A stretch of DNA of 64,000 nucleotides from Bacteroidales bacterium (GTDB lineage Bacteria > Bacteroidota > Bacteroidia > Bacteroidales > UBA932), in contig JAFWOY010000039.1 of the NCBI GenBank assembly GCA_017509755.1, forward strand, positions 62,001 to 126,000, written 5' to 3'. The position numbers and the translations under genes were made by a program. How positions within the stretch are numbered: the first letter of the stretch is position 1; every line of letters starts with the position of its first letter. The notes under the pieces are model-generated. The model was given only the letters and a program-made list of their open reading frames with translations. It was not told the origin of the DNA and searched no databases. Shown here in pieces: positions 24,541 to 32,734 of this stretch.

Positions 24541-25371
24541 TCAAGGATTCGTCCGTCGGATCACCTGATGGGTCTTCAGGTCGAAGCGTTGCCCTTTTCG
24601 GAGGAAGATGAATTGTTCCAACTCCTTGCAGTGAACGGCGACATAGGATTTGCCCAGCACGGTCAATTCGTCACCCCGTACTTCGATGGCCGTCGATTCG
24701 TCCAGGCCGAAACCGATAAACTCCGGTGCTGCCGCGACAAAATCGGCCAGGTCGTGCTGGCGGTTGCGCGTGAGGATATGCTGGTCGATGACCGTGAGTT
24801 TCATGAAACCAAGCCCCTGGGTGTGATCGCCGATCAGGATGTTCGGGCCGCGGGTGTCACCCCGCCAGAGGAAGGAGCCCTGGATACTGGCACCTGCCGA
24901 TGAGCCGGCAATCACGCCGCCGCGCTCCAGCAGCCGGAACATTTCCCGGTGCGCCTTCGTATTCAGATACACTTCCGCAATCCGCCACTGGCGGCCGCCG
25001 GTGAAATAGATCCCCGTCGCCTTCTTGAGCGGCTCGATCAGTTTATCATCATTGGCCTCGTCGATAGTCGTCAGATGCATCCGGGAGACCCGTTTGGCTC
25101 CGATGCGGGCCGAGAGGGTGTCGAGCGTCCGCTGCCAACTGGTATCGCCCGCTTCGGAAGCATTGGTAATCACGACGATACGGGCATCCTTCCCGCCCGC
25201 ACGTTCCACGAAGGCATTCCACAACTCAGGCGTCATGGCACCCCCGCCGATGACGAGGAGGGTGCCTGACTGCGGACCATGACGGGTCACGGAGAGATCG
25301 ACGGCCGTCGGATTTTGCGCCAGCGCAATCGTGGCCACCAGCACAAAACACAGAAGCAAGAGCTTTTTCAT
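24541..25371 (-). CDS. Exported S51 (cyanophycinase-like) peptidase
   Basis: 276 residues with signal peptide (MKKLLLLCFVLVATIALAQ). Family motifs: GTLLVIGGGAM near the N-terminus, YFTGGRQWR, the nucleophile elbow GGVIAGSSAGAS (Ser158), then DQHILTRNRQHDL and GFGLDESTAI. These match cyanophycinase/CphB relatives, which hydrolyse beta-aspartyl peptides. An exported copy could use extracellular cyanophycin or isoaspartyl dipeptides. It follows the secreted M3 peptidase gene by 7 nt, so both probably feed peptide utilisation. Confidence 0.88.
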   Translation of the reverse strand: MKKLLLLCFVLVATIALAQNPTAVDLSVTRHGPQSGTLLVIGGGAMTPELWNAFVERAGGKDARIVVITNASEAGDTSWQRTLDTLSARIGAKRVSRMHLTTIDEANDDKLIEPLKKATGIYFTGGRQWRIAEVYLNTKAHREMFRLLERGGVIAGSSAGASIQGSFLWRGDTRGPNILIGDHTQGLGFMKLTVIDQHILTRNRQHDLADFVAAAPEFIGFGLDESTAIEVRGDELTVLGKSYVAVHCKELEQFIFLRKGQRFDLKTHQVIRRTNP

Positions 25372-25378
25372 CGGAAGT

Positions 25379-27478
25379 TTATTTCAAACCCCGGTTCTCG
25401 AGCAGGCCGTCCACCTGCGGCTGGCGGCCGCGGAAGTTCTGGTACATCACCATGCCCTTGTCAATGCCGCCCGGCGTGAGGACATACTTCCGGAAACGCT
25501 GCGCAACATCTTGATTGAAGATGTCACCCGTCTCCTTGAAAGCCTGGAAGGCGTCGCAATCGAGCACTTCAGCCCAAATGTAGCTATAGTAACCGGCGCT
25601 GTAGCCACCGCCGATGGAGTGGCTGAAGTTCGTCACGCTGTAGCGCGGGAGGATCTGCTTGGGAATGCCGCGCTCGGCGAGTTTCTTGGCTTGGAATTCC
25701 ATCACGTTCAGGTTGGCCGGAATGGAAGTCAGCACATGCAGGTCCATATCCACATACGAGGCTGCCAGGTATTCGACCGTGGCAAAACCCTGGCCGTACT
25801 TGCCGCTGGCCTCAATCTTGTCGATGAGTTCCTGCGGGATCACTTCACCCGTTTTATAGTGCTTCGCATAGACGCGCAGCACCTCGGGCTCGAAGGCCCA
25901 GTGCTCGTTGATCTGGGAAGGAAGCTCCACGAAGTCACGCTCGGTGCCGGAGACACCGCCGTAGTGCACGTTGCGGAAGAAGGAGTGGAGGGCATGGCCG
26001 AATTCATGGAACATCGTCTCCACATTGTCAAGGGTCTGGAGAGCAGGCTTGTCACCGGAAGGCAAAGTCATGTTGCAGACATTGGTCACGATGGGATGCA
26101 CGCGCTGGGCACCGTCGTAAGTCTGGCCGCGGAAGCCGCCGCACCAGGCACCGGCACCCTTACCGTCACGCGGGAAATAGTCGCTGTAGAAGATGGCGAT
26201 GACATTGCCGTCGCGGTCAATCACGTCCCAGGACTTGGCGGTCGGCTCGTACTGCGGATAGTCCTCGGTACGCTCGTTGAAGGAGAGGCCGTAGAGTTTG
26301 TTGGCCACGTAGAAGATGCCCTGCTGGACATTGTTGATCTCGAGGTATTCGGACACCAAGGCTTCGTCGATGTCGAACTTGGCTTTCTTGGCTTTGTCGA
26401 GATAGTACATGTAGTCCCACGGCTGCGGCTCCCCCTTCACCTTATCTTTCTTCATCATCGCCTTGATGTCGGCGATTTCCTCGTTGGCCTTCTTCACGGC
26501 CGGCGCCCAGATCTGGTCGAGGAGCGCATACACGTTGGCGGCGTTTTCGGCCATCCGGTCCTTGAGCGACATGGCGGCATAATCCGTGTAGCCCATGATG
26601 TTGGCGCGTTTCAGGCGGAGTTCGATGATGCGGGCGGAGATGGCCTTGTTGTCATACTCGTCGTTGTGGTTGCAACGGTTGTTGTACATCTCGTACACCT
26701 GTTTGCGCAGGTTGCGGTTCTTGCAATACTGCAGGACGGGATTGCAGCTGGGGCGCTGCATGTTGAAACTGTACTTGCCTTTCTGGCCGATACGCTCGGC
26801 GAGGGCGGCGGCGCGGTCGATGTTGTCCTGCGGCAGGCCTTCGAGGTCTTTCACATTGTCAACCGTCACATAGGTATTGTTGGTATCGTGCATCAGGTTC
26901 TGGCTGAACTGGAGCTGCAGCTTGGAGAGTTCGAGGTTGATGGCCTTGATCTCGTTCTGCTTGGCCTCGTCTAGAAGGGCTCCGCTGTTGACATAGCCGT
27001 CATAGGTCTTCTGGAGCAGGCGCTTCTGCTCTTTGTTCAGGTTGTATTTCTCCTGATGGTCATACACATATTTGACTTTCTCGAAGAGTTTCTTGTTCAT
27101 CCGCATCTCGTTGCTGTGGGCCGAGGTCAGCGGGTTCATCTCGCGGGCGAAAGCCTGGAGTTCGGGCGTGGAGCTGGCGCTGTTGAGCGAACTCCACACG
27201 GAACTGGTCTTGGAGAGCAGTTTGCCGCTTTTGTCGAGCGCTACGATTACGTTTTCGAAGGTCGGCTCGTCGGGGCAGTCCACGATGGCCTGGATCTCCT
27301 TCTTGTTCTCTTCCATGCCTTTGAGCATGCCTTCGCGGTAGTTGTCGATGGTCAGGATCTCGAAGGGCGGGATCTCATACGGCGTTTTGTAGCGTTTCTG
27401 CAGAATCGGGTTGTTCTGCGCATCGGCCGGGCTCCATACAACCAGGGCGAGCGCTGCGATAAGCATCAGTTTTTTCAT
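25379..27478 (-). CDS. Secreted M3 family metallopeptidase (Dcp-like)
   Basis: 699 residues from MKKLMLIAALALVVWSPADAQ, a signal peptide that decides this start over an in-frame ATG 27 nt upstream. The zinc motif HEFGH is at about 491-495 (MFHEFGHALHSFFRNVHY), with FVELPSQINEHWAFEP downstream. It is paralogous to the cytoplasmic M3 enzyme at 4483 but exported, so probably trims dipeptides or short peptides in the periplasm. Upstream are a -7 box (27538-27545) and a 5'-leader hairpin (27511-27529); downstream is the S51 hydrolase. Confidence 0.93.
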   Translation of the reverse strand: MKKLMLIAALALVVWSPADAQNNPILQKRYKTPYEIPPFEILTIDNYREGMLKGMEENKKEIQAIVDCPDEPTFENVIVALDKSGKLLSKTSSVWSSLNSASSTPELQAFAREMNPLTSAHSNEMRMNKKLFEKVKYVYDHQEKYNLNKEQKRLLQKTYDGYVNSGALLDEAKQNEIKAINLELSKLQLQFSQNLMHDTNNTYVTVDNVKDLEGLPQDNIDRAAALAERIGQKGKYSFNMQRPSCNPVLQYCKNRNLRKQVYEMYNNRCNHNDEYDNKAISARIIELRLKRANIMGYTDYAAMSLKDRMAENAANVYALLDQIWAPAVKKANEEIADIKAMMKKDKVKGEPQPWDYMYYLDKAKKAKFDIDEALVSEYLEINNVQQGIFYVANKLYGLSFNERTEDYPQYEPTAKSWDVIDRDGNVIAIFYSDYFPRDGKGAGAWCGGFRGQTYDGAQRVHPIVTNVCNMTLPSGDKPALQTLDNVETMFHEFGHALHSFFRNVHYGGVSGTERDFVELPSQINEHWAFEPEVLRVYAKHYKTGEVIPQELIDKIEASGKYGQGFATVEYLAASYVDMDLHVLTSIPANLNVMEFQAKKLAERGIPKQILPRYSVTNFSHSIGGGYSAGYYSYIWAEVLDCDAFQAFKETGDIFNQDVAQRFRKYVLTPGGIDKGMVMYQNFRGRQPQVDGLLENRGLK

Positions 27479-27510
27479 ATAACGGAATTGTTGGTTTATG
27501 ATCATTCGTC

Positions 27511-27529
27511 ATTCCCGGTTGCCGGGAAT
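27511..27529 (-). promoter_or_regulatory. Hairpin at the 5' end of the secreted M3 mRNA
   Basis: ATTCCCGG-TTG-CCGGGAAT, a perfect 8-bp stem lying right after the expected transcription start of the minus-strand gene. It could stabilise the mRNA 5' end or be an operator. Confidence 0.45.
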
Positions 27530-27537
27530 CCAGTTTA

Positions 27538-27545
27538 CAAATATA
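27538..27545 (-). promoter_or_regulatory. -7 box for the secreted M3 peptidase
   Basis: TATATTTG on the minus strand, about 60 nt upstream of the ATG at 27478. Confidence 0.55.
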
Positions 27546-27597
27546 ACAAGAAGAATCGGTTTTTCCGATGCCGGTACCACATTTGGCGGATAATTGC

Positions 27598-27605
27598 TAT
27601 TTTTG
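27598..27605 (+). promoter_or_regulatory. -7 box for the YqeY-like gene
   Basis: TATTTTTG, 7 nt before the ATG at 27613, so the transcript would have almost no leader. Confidence 0.45.
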
Positions 27606-27612
27606 TACGGTT

Positions 27613-28062
27613 ATGACACTCGAACAACAGATCCAGGAAGACATCAAGGCCGCGATGAAGGCCCACGATGCCGTAGCGATGGCCGCCGTACGGGCCGTCA
27701 AGAATGAAATCCTCCTCTTCAAGACCGCAGAAGGCGGCTCCAAGGATGTCACCGACGCCGACGTCCTGAAGATGATCCAGAAACTCATCAAACAACGCAG
27801 GGAAACGGCGCAAGTCTACGTGGACAACGGCCGTCAAGAGTTGGCGGACAACGAGTTGGCGGAAGCTGCCGTGATGGAACGTTATCTGCCGAAGCAACTC
27901 TCGCCCGAAGAACTGGAAGCCCGTGTGAAGGAGATCGTCGCTGAAGTCGGCGCCACCTCCATCCGCGACATGGGCAAAGTGATGGGCGTCGCCTCGAAGC
28001 GCCTCGCCGGCGTCGCCGACGGCCGCGCCATTTCCGCCGCTGTCAAGGCTCTGCTGGGCTGA
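27613..28062 (+). CDS. GatB/YqeY domain protein
   Basis: 149 residues, all helical in character: MTLEQQIQEDIKAAMKAHDA, a conserved VRAVKNEI segment, KMIQKLIKQRRETAQVY, then the small C-terminal YqeY tail (IRDMGKVMGVASKRLAG). This is the stand-alone YqeY family related to the tail of the GatB amidotransferase subunit, thought to touch tRNA. The start at 27613 is preferred to 27568 because the likely promoter lies between them. The gene is followed by the twin-hairpin repeat, not by an obvious terminator. Confidence 0.88.
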   Translation: MTLEQQIQEDIKAAMKAHDAVAMAAVRAVKNEILLFKTAEGGSKDVTDADVLKMIQKLIKQRRETAQVYVDNGRQELADNELAEAAVMERYLPKQLSPEELEARVKEIVAEVGATSIRDMGKVMGVASKRLAGVADGRAISAAVKALLG

Positions 28063-28086
28063 CTTTTGGCATGGCTGGCTCGTTGG

Positions 28087-28200
28087 CCACAGAATGCGTC
28101 TGAACCCCTTCACGCGCATTCTGTGGACAAAAAAACGGCTGAATCGCCAGAATCTTGGCCACAGAATGAAGATTCAGCCCTTCAGACGCATTCTGTGGCC
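28087..28200. repeat. Twin-hairpin repeat element, copy 1
   Basis: Two hairpins in tandem. Hairpin 1: CCACAGAATGCG (28087-28098) pairs with CGCATTCTGTGG (28115-28126), loop 16 nt. Hairpin 2: GGCCACAGAATG (28157-28168) pairs with CATTCTGTGGCC (28189-28200), loop 20 nt. The spacer holds AAAAACGGCTGAATCGC (28131-28147). Its reverse complement matches the spacer of copy 2 (32980-32996) at 15 of 17 bases. Lies between the YqeY-like and GH3 genes; hairpin 2 ends 9 nt before the GH3 ATG. Confidence 0.85.
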
Positions 28201-28209
28201 TGCTGTACC

Positions 28210-29520
28210 ATGAAACAGATTTCTTCCGTCCTTTTATTCTCACTTTTTGTCCTGTTTGCAGCCGGCTGCCGCAACGATTCTCCTGACCGGCTCGCCGAGG
28301 CCCGCCATGCAGCGCAGGTCGAAGCGCTCATGCAGCAGCTTTCCATCCGTGAGAAAGTGGCCCAGCTATTCGTCCTGGAGATCAGCCGCGAGCCCTCGGA
28401 AGAGACGATGGCCCGGCAGGACTCGCTCATCCGCGACTACGGTGTGGGCGGTGCCATCATCATGCGCGGTCCCATCGCCCCGTTCATCGAACGGATGAAC
28501 CAACTGCAGGGTATGGCCCGGCTTCCGCTGCTCGTGGCAACTGATGCCGAATGGGGCGCCGCCATGCGTTTCGCCGAGTATCTCCCCTATCCGCGCCAGC
28601 GTCTCCTCGGCCGGCTCGAAGGCCGGCGGGGCCAGAAACTCATTTACGAAATGGGGCGCAACGTGGGCCGCGAACTCCGCGACCTCAACATCTACGTCAA
28701 CTATGCGCCCGTTGCCGATGCTTGCCCCGATCCTTACGACCCGTCGGACGGGCAGCGCTCCTTCAGCGGCGATCCGAAGGTAGTGGGAGACTTCACTGTC
28801 GCCTACATGCACGGCATGCAAGACGAAGGAATCTATGCCTGCGCCAAACACTACCCCGGCCACGGCAGCACTACCGTCGATTCCCATTACGAAATGCCGG
28901 TCGTCCTGTATGACCGCGCCCGGCTGGACAGCATAGAACTAGCCCCCTTCCAGCAACTTATCAACGAAGGCGTAGCTATGATCATGGTAGCCCACATGAG
29001 CATCCCGGCCATCGACTCGACCGGCGTCCCGATGTCCATCTCCGCACCTTGTATGAAAGGGCTGCTGCGGGAAGAACAAGGTTTCCGCGGGTTGGTCATC
29101 ACCGACGCCGTCGGCATGCAGGGCGTCGCCGCCGGCCGCACCCCGTTCGAAGTGAACCTTGCTGTTTACCGCGCCGGTTCCGACATGATCCTGATGCCCG
29201 ACGACGAGATGCACTCGATCGACGCCATCGCCGACTCCGTGGCCTGCGGCGCCTGGCCCCTGGAAGAACTCGACGCCAAAGTCCGGAAAGTCTTGGAAAT
29301 GAAAGCCCGAGCCGGCTTCTTCGACGAAGGCTATTCCCCGCTTGTCCACGACCTAGACCGCAAGATTGCCAAAGCCCGCAAGCGCGACTCCCTGCTTCAG
29401 GTCCGCATCGACCGTGCCTTGGCCCGCTCCCGCCAGCCCGAAATCACCCCCATCTACGGCGACCGCACGCTGGTACTGGACAAGGGAGAAAAGAGAAAAG
29501 ACAAGCCGCGGCAAAAGTAA
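28210..29520 (+). CDS. GH3 beta-N-acetylhexosaminidase-like lipoprotein (NagZ type)
   Basis: 436 residues. MKQISSVLLFSLFVLFAAGC gives a lipobox with Cys20; this internal signal sets the start at 28210 even though the frame stays open upstream through the repeat. NagZ-type motifs: ACAKHYPGHGSTTVDSH (the His/Asp loop that acts as acid/base) and LVITDAVGMQG with the nucleophile Asp at about residue 299. It would release GlcNAc from muropeptides or chitooligosaccharides on the outer side of a membrane. Convergent with codB, 5 nt apart, without a visible terminator. Confidence 0.9.
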   Translation: MKQISSVLLFSLFVLFAAGCRNDSPDRLAEARHAAQVEALMQQLSIREKVAQLFVLEISREPSEETMARQDSLIRDYGVGGAIIMRGPIAPFIERMNQLQGMARLPLLVATDAEWGAAMRFAEYLPYPRQRLLGRLEGRRGQKLIYEMGRNVGRELRDLNIYVNYAPVADACPDPYDPSDGQRSFSGDPKVVGDFTVAYMHGMQDEGIYACAKHYPGHGSTTVDSHYEMPVVLYDRARLDSIELAPFQQLINEGVAMIMVAHMSIPAIDSTGVPMSISAPCMKGLLREEQGFRGLVITDAVGMQGVAAGRTPFEVNLAVYRAGSDMILMPDDEMHSIDAIADSVACGAWPLEELDAKVRKVLEMKARAGFFDEGYSPLVHDLDRKIAKARKRDSLLQVRIDRALARSRQPEITPIYGDRTLVLDKGEKRKDKPRQK

Positions 29521-29525
29521 AAAAA

Positions 29526-30770
29526 CTATTTCCGGACTTTCTGCCCGATGAGGAACAGGACAGCGGCGACCGCCATGCCGTTGATGGCCGGGAAGCCCCA
29601 TTTCACGAGATTGGCGACCACGGCGCCCAGGATGACGCCAACGACGGCCCACCAGTTCACTTTCCTTTCCGGAACGGTGTTCTCGGCGTAGGCCTTGCGA
29701 TTCGTGAAATAATGGAGGATCAAGATGATGCCGACGGGCGGCAGCGTGCAGTTGAGGACGTTGAGCCAATCGCAGAAGTTCCAGTAGAGCCAGACAGCCG
29801 CCACGGTGCCGATAATGCCGGAGATGATGACCATCGTCTTCTTTGTCAGGCCGGTGATGTTGCTCAGACCCAGACCGCCCGAATAGAGAGCGTTGTCATT
29901 GGTCGTCCAGATGTTCAGGCCAAGCACCAGCAAAGCGAAGTAGAAGAGATTGAGGTTGATCATCACGTCGAAGATGTCGTTGCCGCCGGCGTAGATGCTG
30001 GAAACGGCACCGAAGAGGAACATCAGCGAGTTGCCGATGAAGAAAGCGATAACCGTCGTCCAGAGGCCGACCCGGGCATTCTTGGCGAAGCGCGTAAAGT
30101 TCGGTGTCGCGGTACCGCCGGAGACGAAACTGCCCACGACAAGGCCGGCGCCTGCGATGATGCCGAGATCTTTCGCCCCTTGCGAGAACTGCTCGATGAG
30201 ACTCTTGTCACCCTGGCGGACTGCCATGATCATGGCCACGGTGCCCAGGATGGCGACCAGCGGAACGGCGATATAACTGATGATGGTCAAGCTCTTGATG
30301 CCGAAATAGGCACTTGCGGTCATCAGGATGCCGGCGATGACCACCAGCAGATAGCCCTGCCAGGGCATATGGTCGGGCGTCACTTCGAGTCCGAGGATCT
30401 GCTTGGCTACCGGGATGGCAAACATCGCCAGGCCCACACCGAACCAGCCTATCTGCGTGAAACTGATCATGGCGCTGGGGAGCCAGCTGCCCTTGGTGCC
30501 GAAGCTGCGCCGGGCGAGCATGTCGAGCGAGAGGCCGCTCTCCGCACCGATGTAGCCCAATGCGCCGGTATAGGCAGCCAGGATCAAGCCGCCCAGGAGG
30601 AGAGCCCAGACGAAGCCCCACCAGTCGAGACCGGCGGCTAGCTGCTGTCCGACCCACATGCTGGCTGAGAAGAAGGTGAAGCCGAGCATCACCATGAACA
30701 TACTCAGATTCGATTTCCGTCCGGCACGGTCCACCGCACGGTCGGTGTAGTCAACATCAGTCCTTTTCAT
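29526..30770 (-). CDS. CodB-like nucleobase permease
   Basis: 414 residues with about twelve hydrophobic segments, no signal peptide. Family features of the NCS1 cytosine permease group: FMVMLGFTFFSASMWVGQQ in TM1, GYIGAESGLSLDMLARRSFG, and the substrate-site helix ISFTQIGWFGVGLAMF. It imports cytosine or a related nucleobase with H+ or Na+. Its start overlaps the 3' end of the phosphoribosyltransferase-like gene by 14 nt, so uptake and ribosylation are probably linked. Substrate specificity is inferred. Confidence 0.85.
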   Translation of the reverse strand: MKRTDVDYTDRAVDRAGRKSNLSMFMVMLGFTFFSASMWVGQQLAAGLDWWGFVWALLLGGLILAAYTGALGYIGAESGLSLDMLARRSFGTKGSWLPSAMISFTQIGWFGVGLAMFAIPVAKQILGLEVTPDHMPWQGYLLVVIAGILMTASAYFGIKSLTIISYIAVPLVAILGTVAMIMAVRQGDKSLIEQFSQGAKDLGIIAGAGLVVGSFVSGGTATPNFTRFAKNARVGLWTTVIAFFIGNSLMFLFGAVSSIYAGGNDIFDVMINLNLFYFALLVLGLNIWTTNDNALYSGGLGLSNITGLTKKTMVIISGIIGTVAAVWLYWNFCDWLNVLNCTLPPVGIILILHYFTNRKAYAENTVPERKVNWWAVVGVILGAVVANLVKWGFPAINGMAVAAVLFLIGQKVRK

Positions 30771-31839
30771 ATTGCTGTTTCAGATTATTGATCGATGCGA
30801 TGCGGCGGTTGGCCAGGGCGCGCAGGTCAATCGGCCGGTCGAACAGTGCCTGTTCGTCAGCCCAAAGGGCTCCGAGATCCTTGATTCCACGCAAATGCGT
30901 GATATCCAGCCAGTCTTCGAATTCCACCGGGCCGGCATAGCCCAGTTTCTCTTCCACCAGGGCTCGAGTGTCGATACGGTCGGCCCTGTCGCGGATTCCT
31001 TCCCAGTATTCCAACACTTCTTCGAAATGGACCGGAAGCTGGTAGCGCCGCGCGCCGCCGTCGTAGATGATGCACTTCTCCAGCAGCGCGTCGGGCCGGT
31101 CGAGGATGTAGCGCCGGAATTCAGGTGTGACCACGCCGCCCTTCCAGCCGAAGTCGATGTCCGGATGATTGATGCCGCTCACCCCTTTGTCCTCATAGAC
31201 GGTGAAAGCACCTTCGAAGAAAAAGCAGTCAATGCCCTCGAAGCCGGCGAAAATAGCATGGAGCTTCGTGGAGAGTTCCTCCATGAGCCGGAAGGCACGC
31301 GTCCCGCCAATCGTAAAGAACAGGATCCGGCGGATGCTGCCGCCCGTCTGCAGGAACTTCCGCATCAGGTGTTCGAAGCAATAGCGGAACGTGTCGCCCG
31401 TGGCCAGGATGTCACCGACCGCGAGCACGCGGCCGCGAGTGGGGTGGATCTTGTCGTATTTGATCTCCAGTCCCTTGATCACATGGTTCTCTGCCACGCG
31501 TTCACTGGACACGAAATGCATGTCCCGCACACGGATTCCGCAGCGGAATGCAGCCTCTTCCAGTGGGTAGTTGAGCCCGCCGCGCAGGATAGTGAAAATA
31601 TCGAGATCGCCGCCCAGTCCGTTGTCGGTCAAGTAACGGAGGGCGGCGACAGTTTCATCAAGGAGGGCGGTGTAGCAGGGATAGCCGACAATCTCGGGAG
31701 AAGCGAGCAACTGGCGGCTTCCCGGTCCGCTCAGCAAATAGTATCTGTTGCGCAATTGTCTGTTCTGCAGCGCGTAGAGGCTCGTGCCTCCCGGCAGGCC
31801 CGCAAAACGCAAGCTTGTGCCATCTAAATCTGTAATCAT
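30757..31839 (-). CDS. Phosphoribosyltransferase-like protein coupled to a nucleobase permease
   Basis: 360 residues, larger than common type I PRTases (~180-210). The PRPP-loop-like segment is VLAVGDILATGDTF (138-151), a variant of the usual hhhhDDhhxTG signature; ILRGGLNYPLEEA (84-96) resembles the pyrophosphate loop. The C-terminal ~150 residues (VHFEEVLEYWEGIRDRADRI onward) have no family I recognise. Operon with codB, overlapping 14 nt, suggests salvage of an imported base to a nucleotide. Whether it is active, and on which base, is open. Confidence 0.6.
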   Translation of the reverse strand: MITDLDGTSLRFAGLPGGTSLYALQNRQLRNRYYLLSGPGSRQLLASPEIVGYPCYTALLDETVAALRYLTDNGLGGDLDIFTILRGGLNYPLEEAAFRCGIRVRDMHFVSSERVAENHVIKGLEIKYDKIHPTRGRVLAVGDILATGDTFRYCFEHLMRKFLQTGGSIRRILFFTIGGTRAFRLMEELSTKLHAIFAGFEGIDCFFFEGAFTVYEDKGVSGINHPDIDFGWKGGVVTPEFRRYILDRPDALLEKCIIYDGGARRYQLPVHFEEVLEYWEGIRDRADRIDTRALVEEKLGYAGPVEFEDWLDITHLRGIKDLGALWADEQALFDRPIDLRALANRRIASINNLKQQYEKD

Positions 31840-31868
31840 TGAAATCCCGATTAGATTGAACCGGGATA

Positions 31869-31876
31869 CAAAGTTA
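31869..31876 (-). promoter_or_regulatory. -7 box for the PRTase-codB operon
   Basis: TAACTTTG on the minus strand, 29 nt upstream of the ATG at 31839. Confidence 0.55.
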
Positions 31877-31956
31877 CACTTTTTTCGCCGCCGCCCAAAC
31901 GGTTTTTGGAATAAAATATGCAGTTTTGCCTCGCTGAACTAGTAAAGCGTACAAGT

Positions 31957-32589
31957 ATGAAGAGATCGATTATTATGGTGGCCGCGCTGTTGCTGTCAGT
32001 CATGGCCTTGGCCCAGACGCCCAAGGAGATTGTATCACGGATGGAAGAGGCTATGGAGAAACATGAAAAAGAGGGCATCGTCATGACGATGGACATCAAA
32101 ATCCCTATCCTTGGAACCATGTCGACCAAAACTTACGTGCTGGGAGACAAATACAAAAGTGAAGGTGGAATGATGGGCGTCAAGATCGTCACCTGGTCCG
32201 ATGGCACGACGACCTGGACGTATGACGGTAAGAAGGATGAGATCACCATCGAAGACACGGCCCATGCCAAGCCCGACGAGAACAAAGGCGATACGGAAAT
32301 GTTCACCGGCGTTGCTGATGGATACGATGTCAGCCTCAAGAAGGAAACGGACGACGCCTGGTACCTCCTGTGCAAGAAATCCAAGGACAACAAGGAGAAA
32401 GACGATCCCAAGACGATGGACCTGGTCGTCGCCAAGGGCACGTACTATCCGGTGAGCATTTCCGCCAAGGTCTCCGGCGTCTCGGTGAAGATCTACGACG
32501 TCTCTTTCGGCGTCTCAGACAAACAGGTGACTTTCAACAAAGCCGACTATCCCCGCGCAACCATCGTTGACAAACGGGACGGCAAATAG
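31957..32589 (+). CDS. Exported LolA/DUF4412-like protein
   Basis: 210 residues with signal peptide (MKRSIIMVAALLLSVMALAQ). The mature domain begins TPKEIVSRMEEAMEKHEKEG, then strands DIKIPILGTMSTKTYVLGDKY, a met-rich EGGMMG turn, WSDGTTTWTYDGKKDEI and TTYPVSI-like later strands. This layout (helix then half-barrel of strands on which a 'structural' Tyr/Trp pattern recurs) resembles LolA/LolB and DUF4412 proteins. A lipid or lipoprotein-carrier role is only suggested. Start at 31957 chosen for the signal peptide; a weak TTTTG box lies near 31920-31927. Confidence 0.6.
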   Translation: MKRSIIMVAALLLSVMALAQTPKEIVSRMEEAMEKHEKEGIVMTMDIKIPILGTMSTKTYVLGDKYKSEGGMMGVKIVTWSDGTTTWTYDGKKDEITIEDTAHAKPDENKGDTEMFTGVADGYDVSLKKETDDAWYLLCKKSKDNKEKDDPKTMDLVVAKGTYYPVSISAKVSGVSVKIYDVSFGVSDKQVTFNKADYPRATIVDKRDGK

Positions 32590-32604
32590 CCAAATGCTCA
32601 TACT

Positions 32605-32727
32605 GGGGCGCTGCCCCACCCGAGCCGTAGGCGAGAGCACGACCTACGGGAGTAAACCCCGCCGCTACGGCCTGCTATCCCACAAGGCCACACAACGACC
32701 TTCGCTAGCGCCTGATGGCGCTAAGCG
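32605..32727 (-). repeat. tRNA-linked hairpin repeat, inverted copy without a tRNA
   Basis: Read on minus this matches the units before the tRNAs: hairpin AGCGCC-ATCA-GGCGCT (32707-32722), GCTAGCGAAGG, GGGATAGCAGGCCGTAGCG, and a final GGGGC-AGC-GCCCC hairpin (32605-32617) ending CAGT, as in the tRNA-Gln unit. A longer middle replaces part of the linker. No tRNA follows on the minus side; the unit ends 15 nt from the LolA-like stop. Confidence 0.72.
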
Positions 32728-32734
32728 CAGCGGA

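Noticed and set aside
25331..26974. A 547-codon plus-strand frame opposite the secreted M3 peptidase
   Set aside because: Antisense shadow; the minus strand carries a signal peptide and HEFGH.
28066..28209. Extending the GH3 lipoprotein upstream through the twin-hairpin repeat
   Set aside because: The lipobox signal begins at 28210; a 48-residue N-terminal addition would block export. The repeat peptides reflect the inverted repeats, not a domain.
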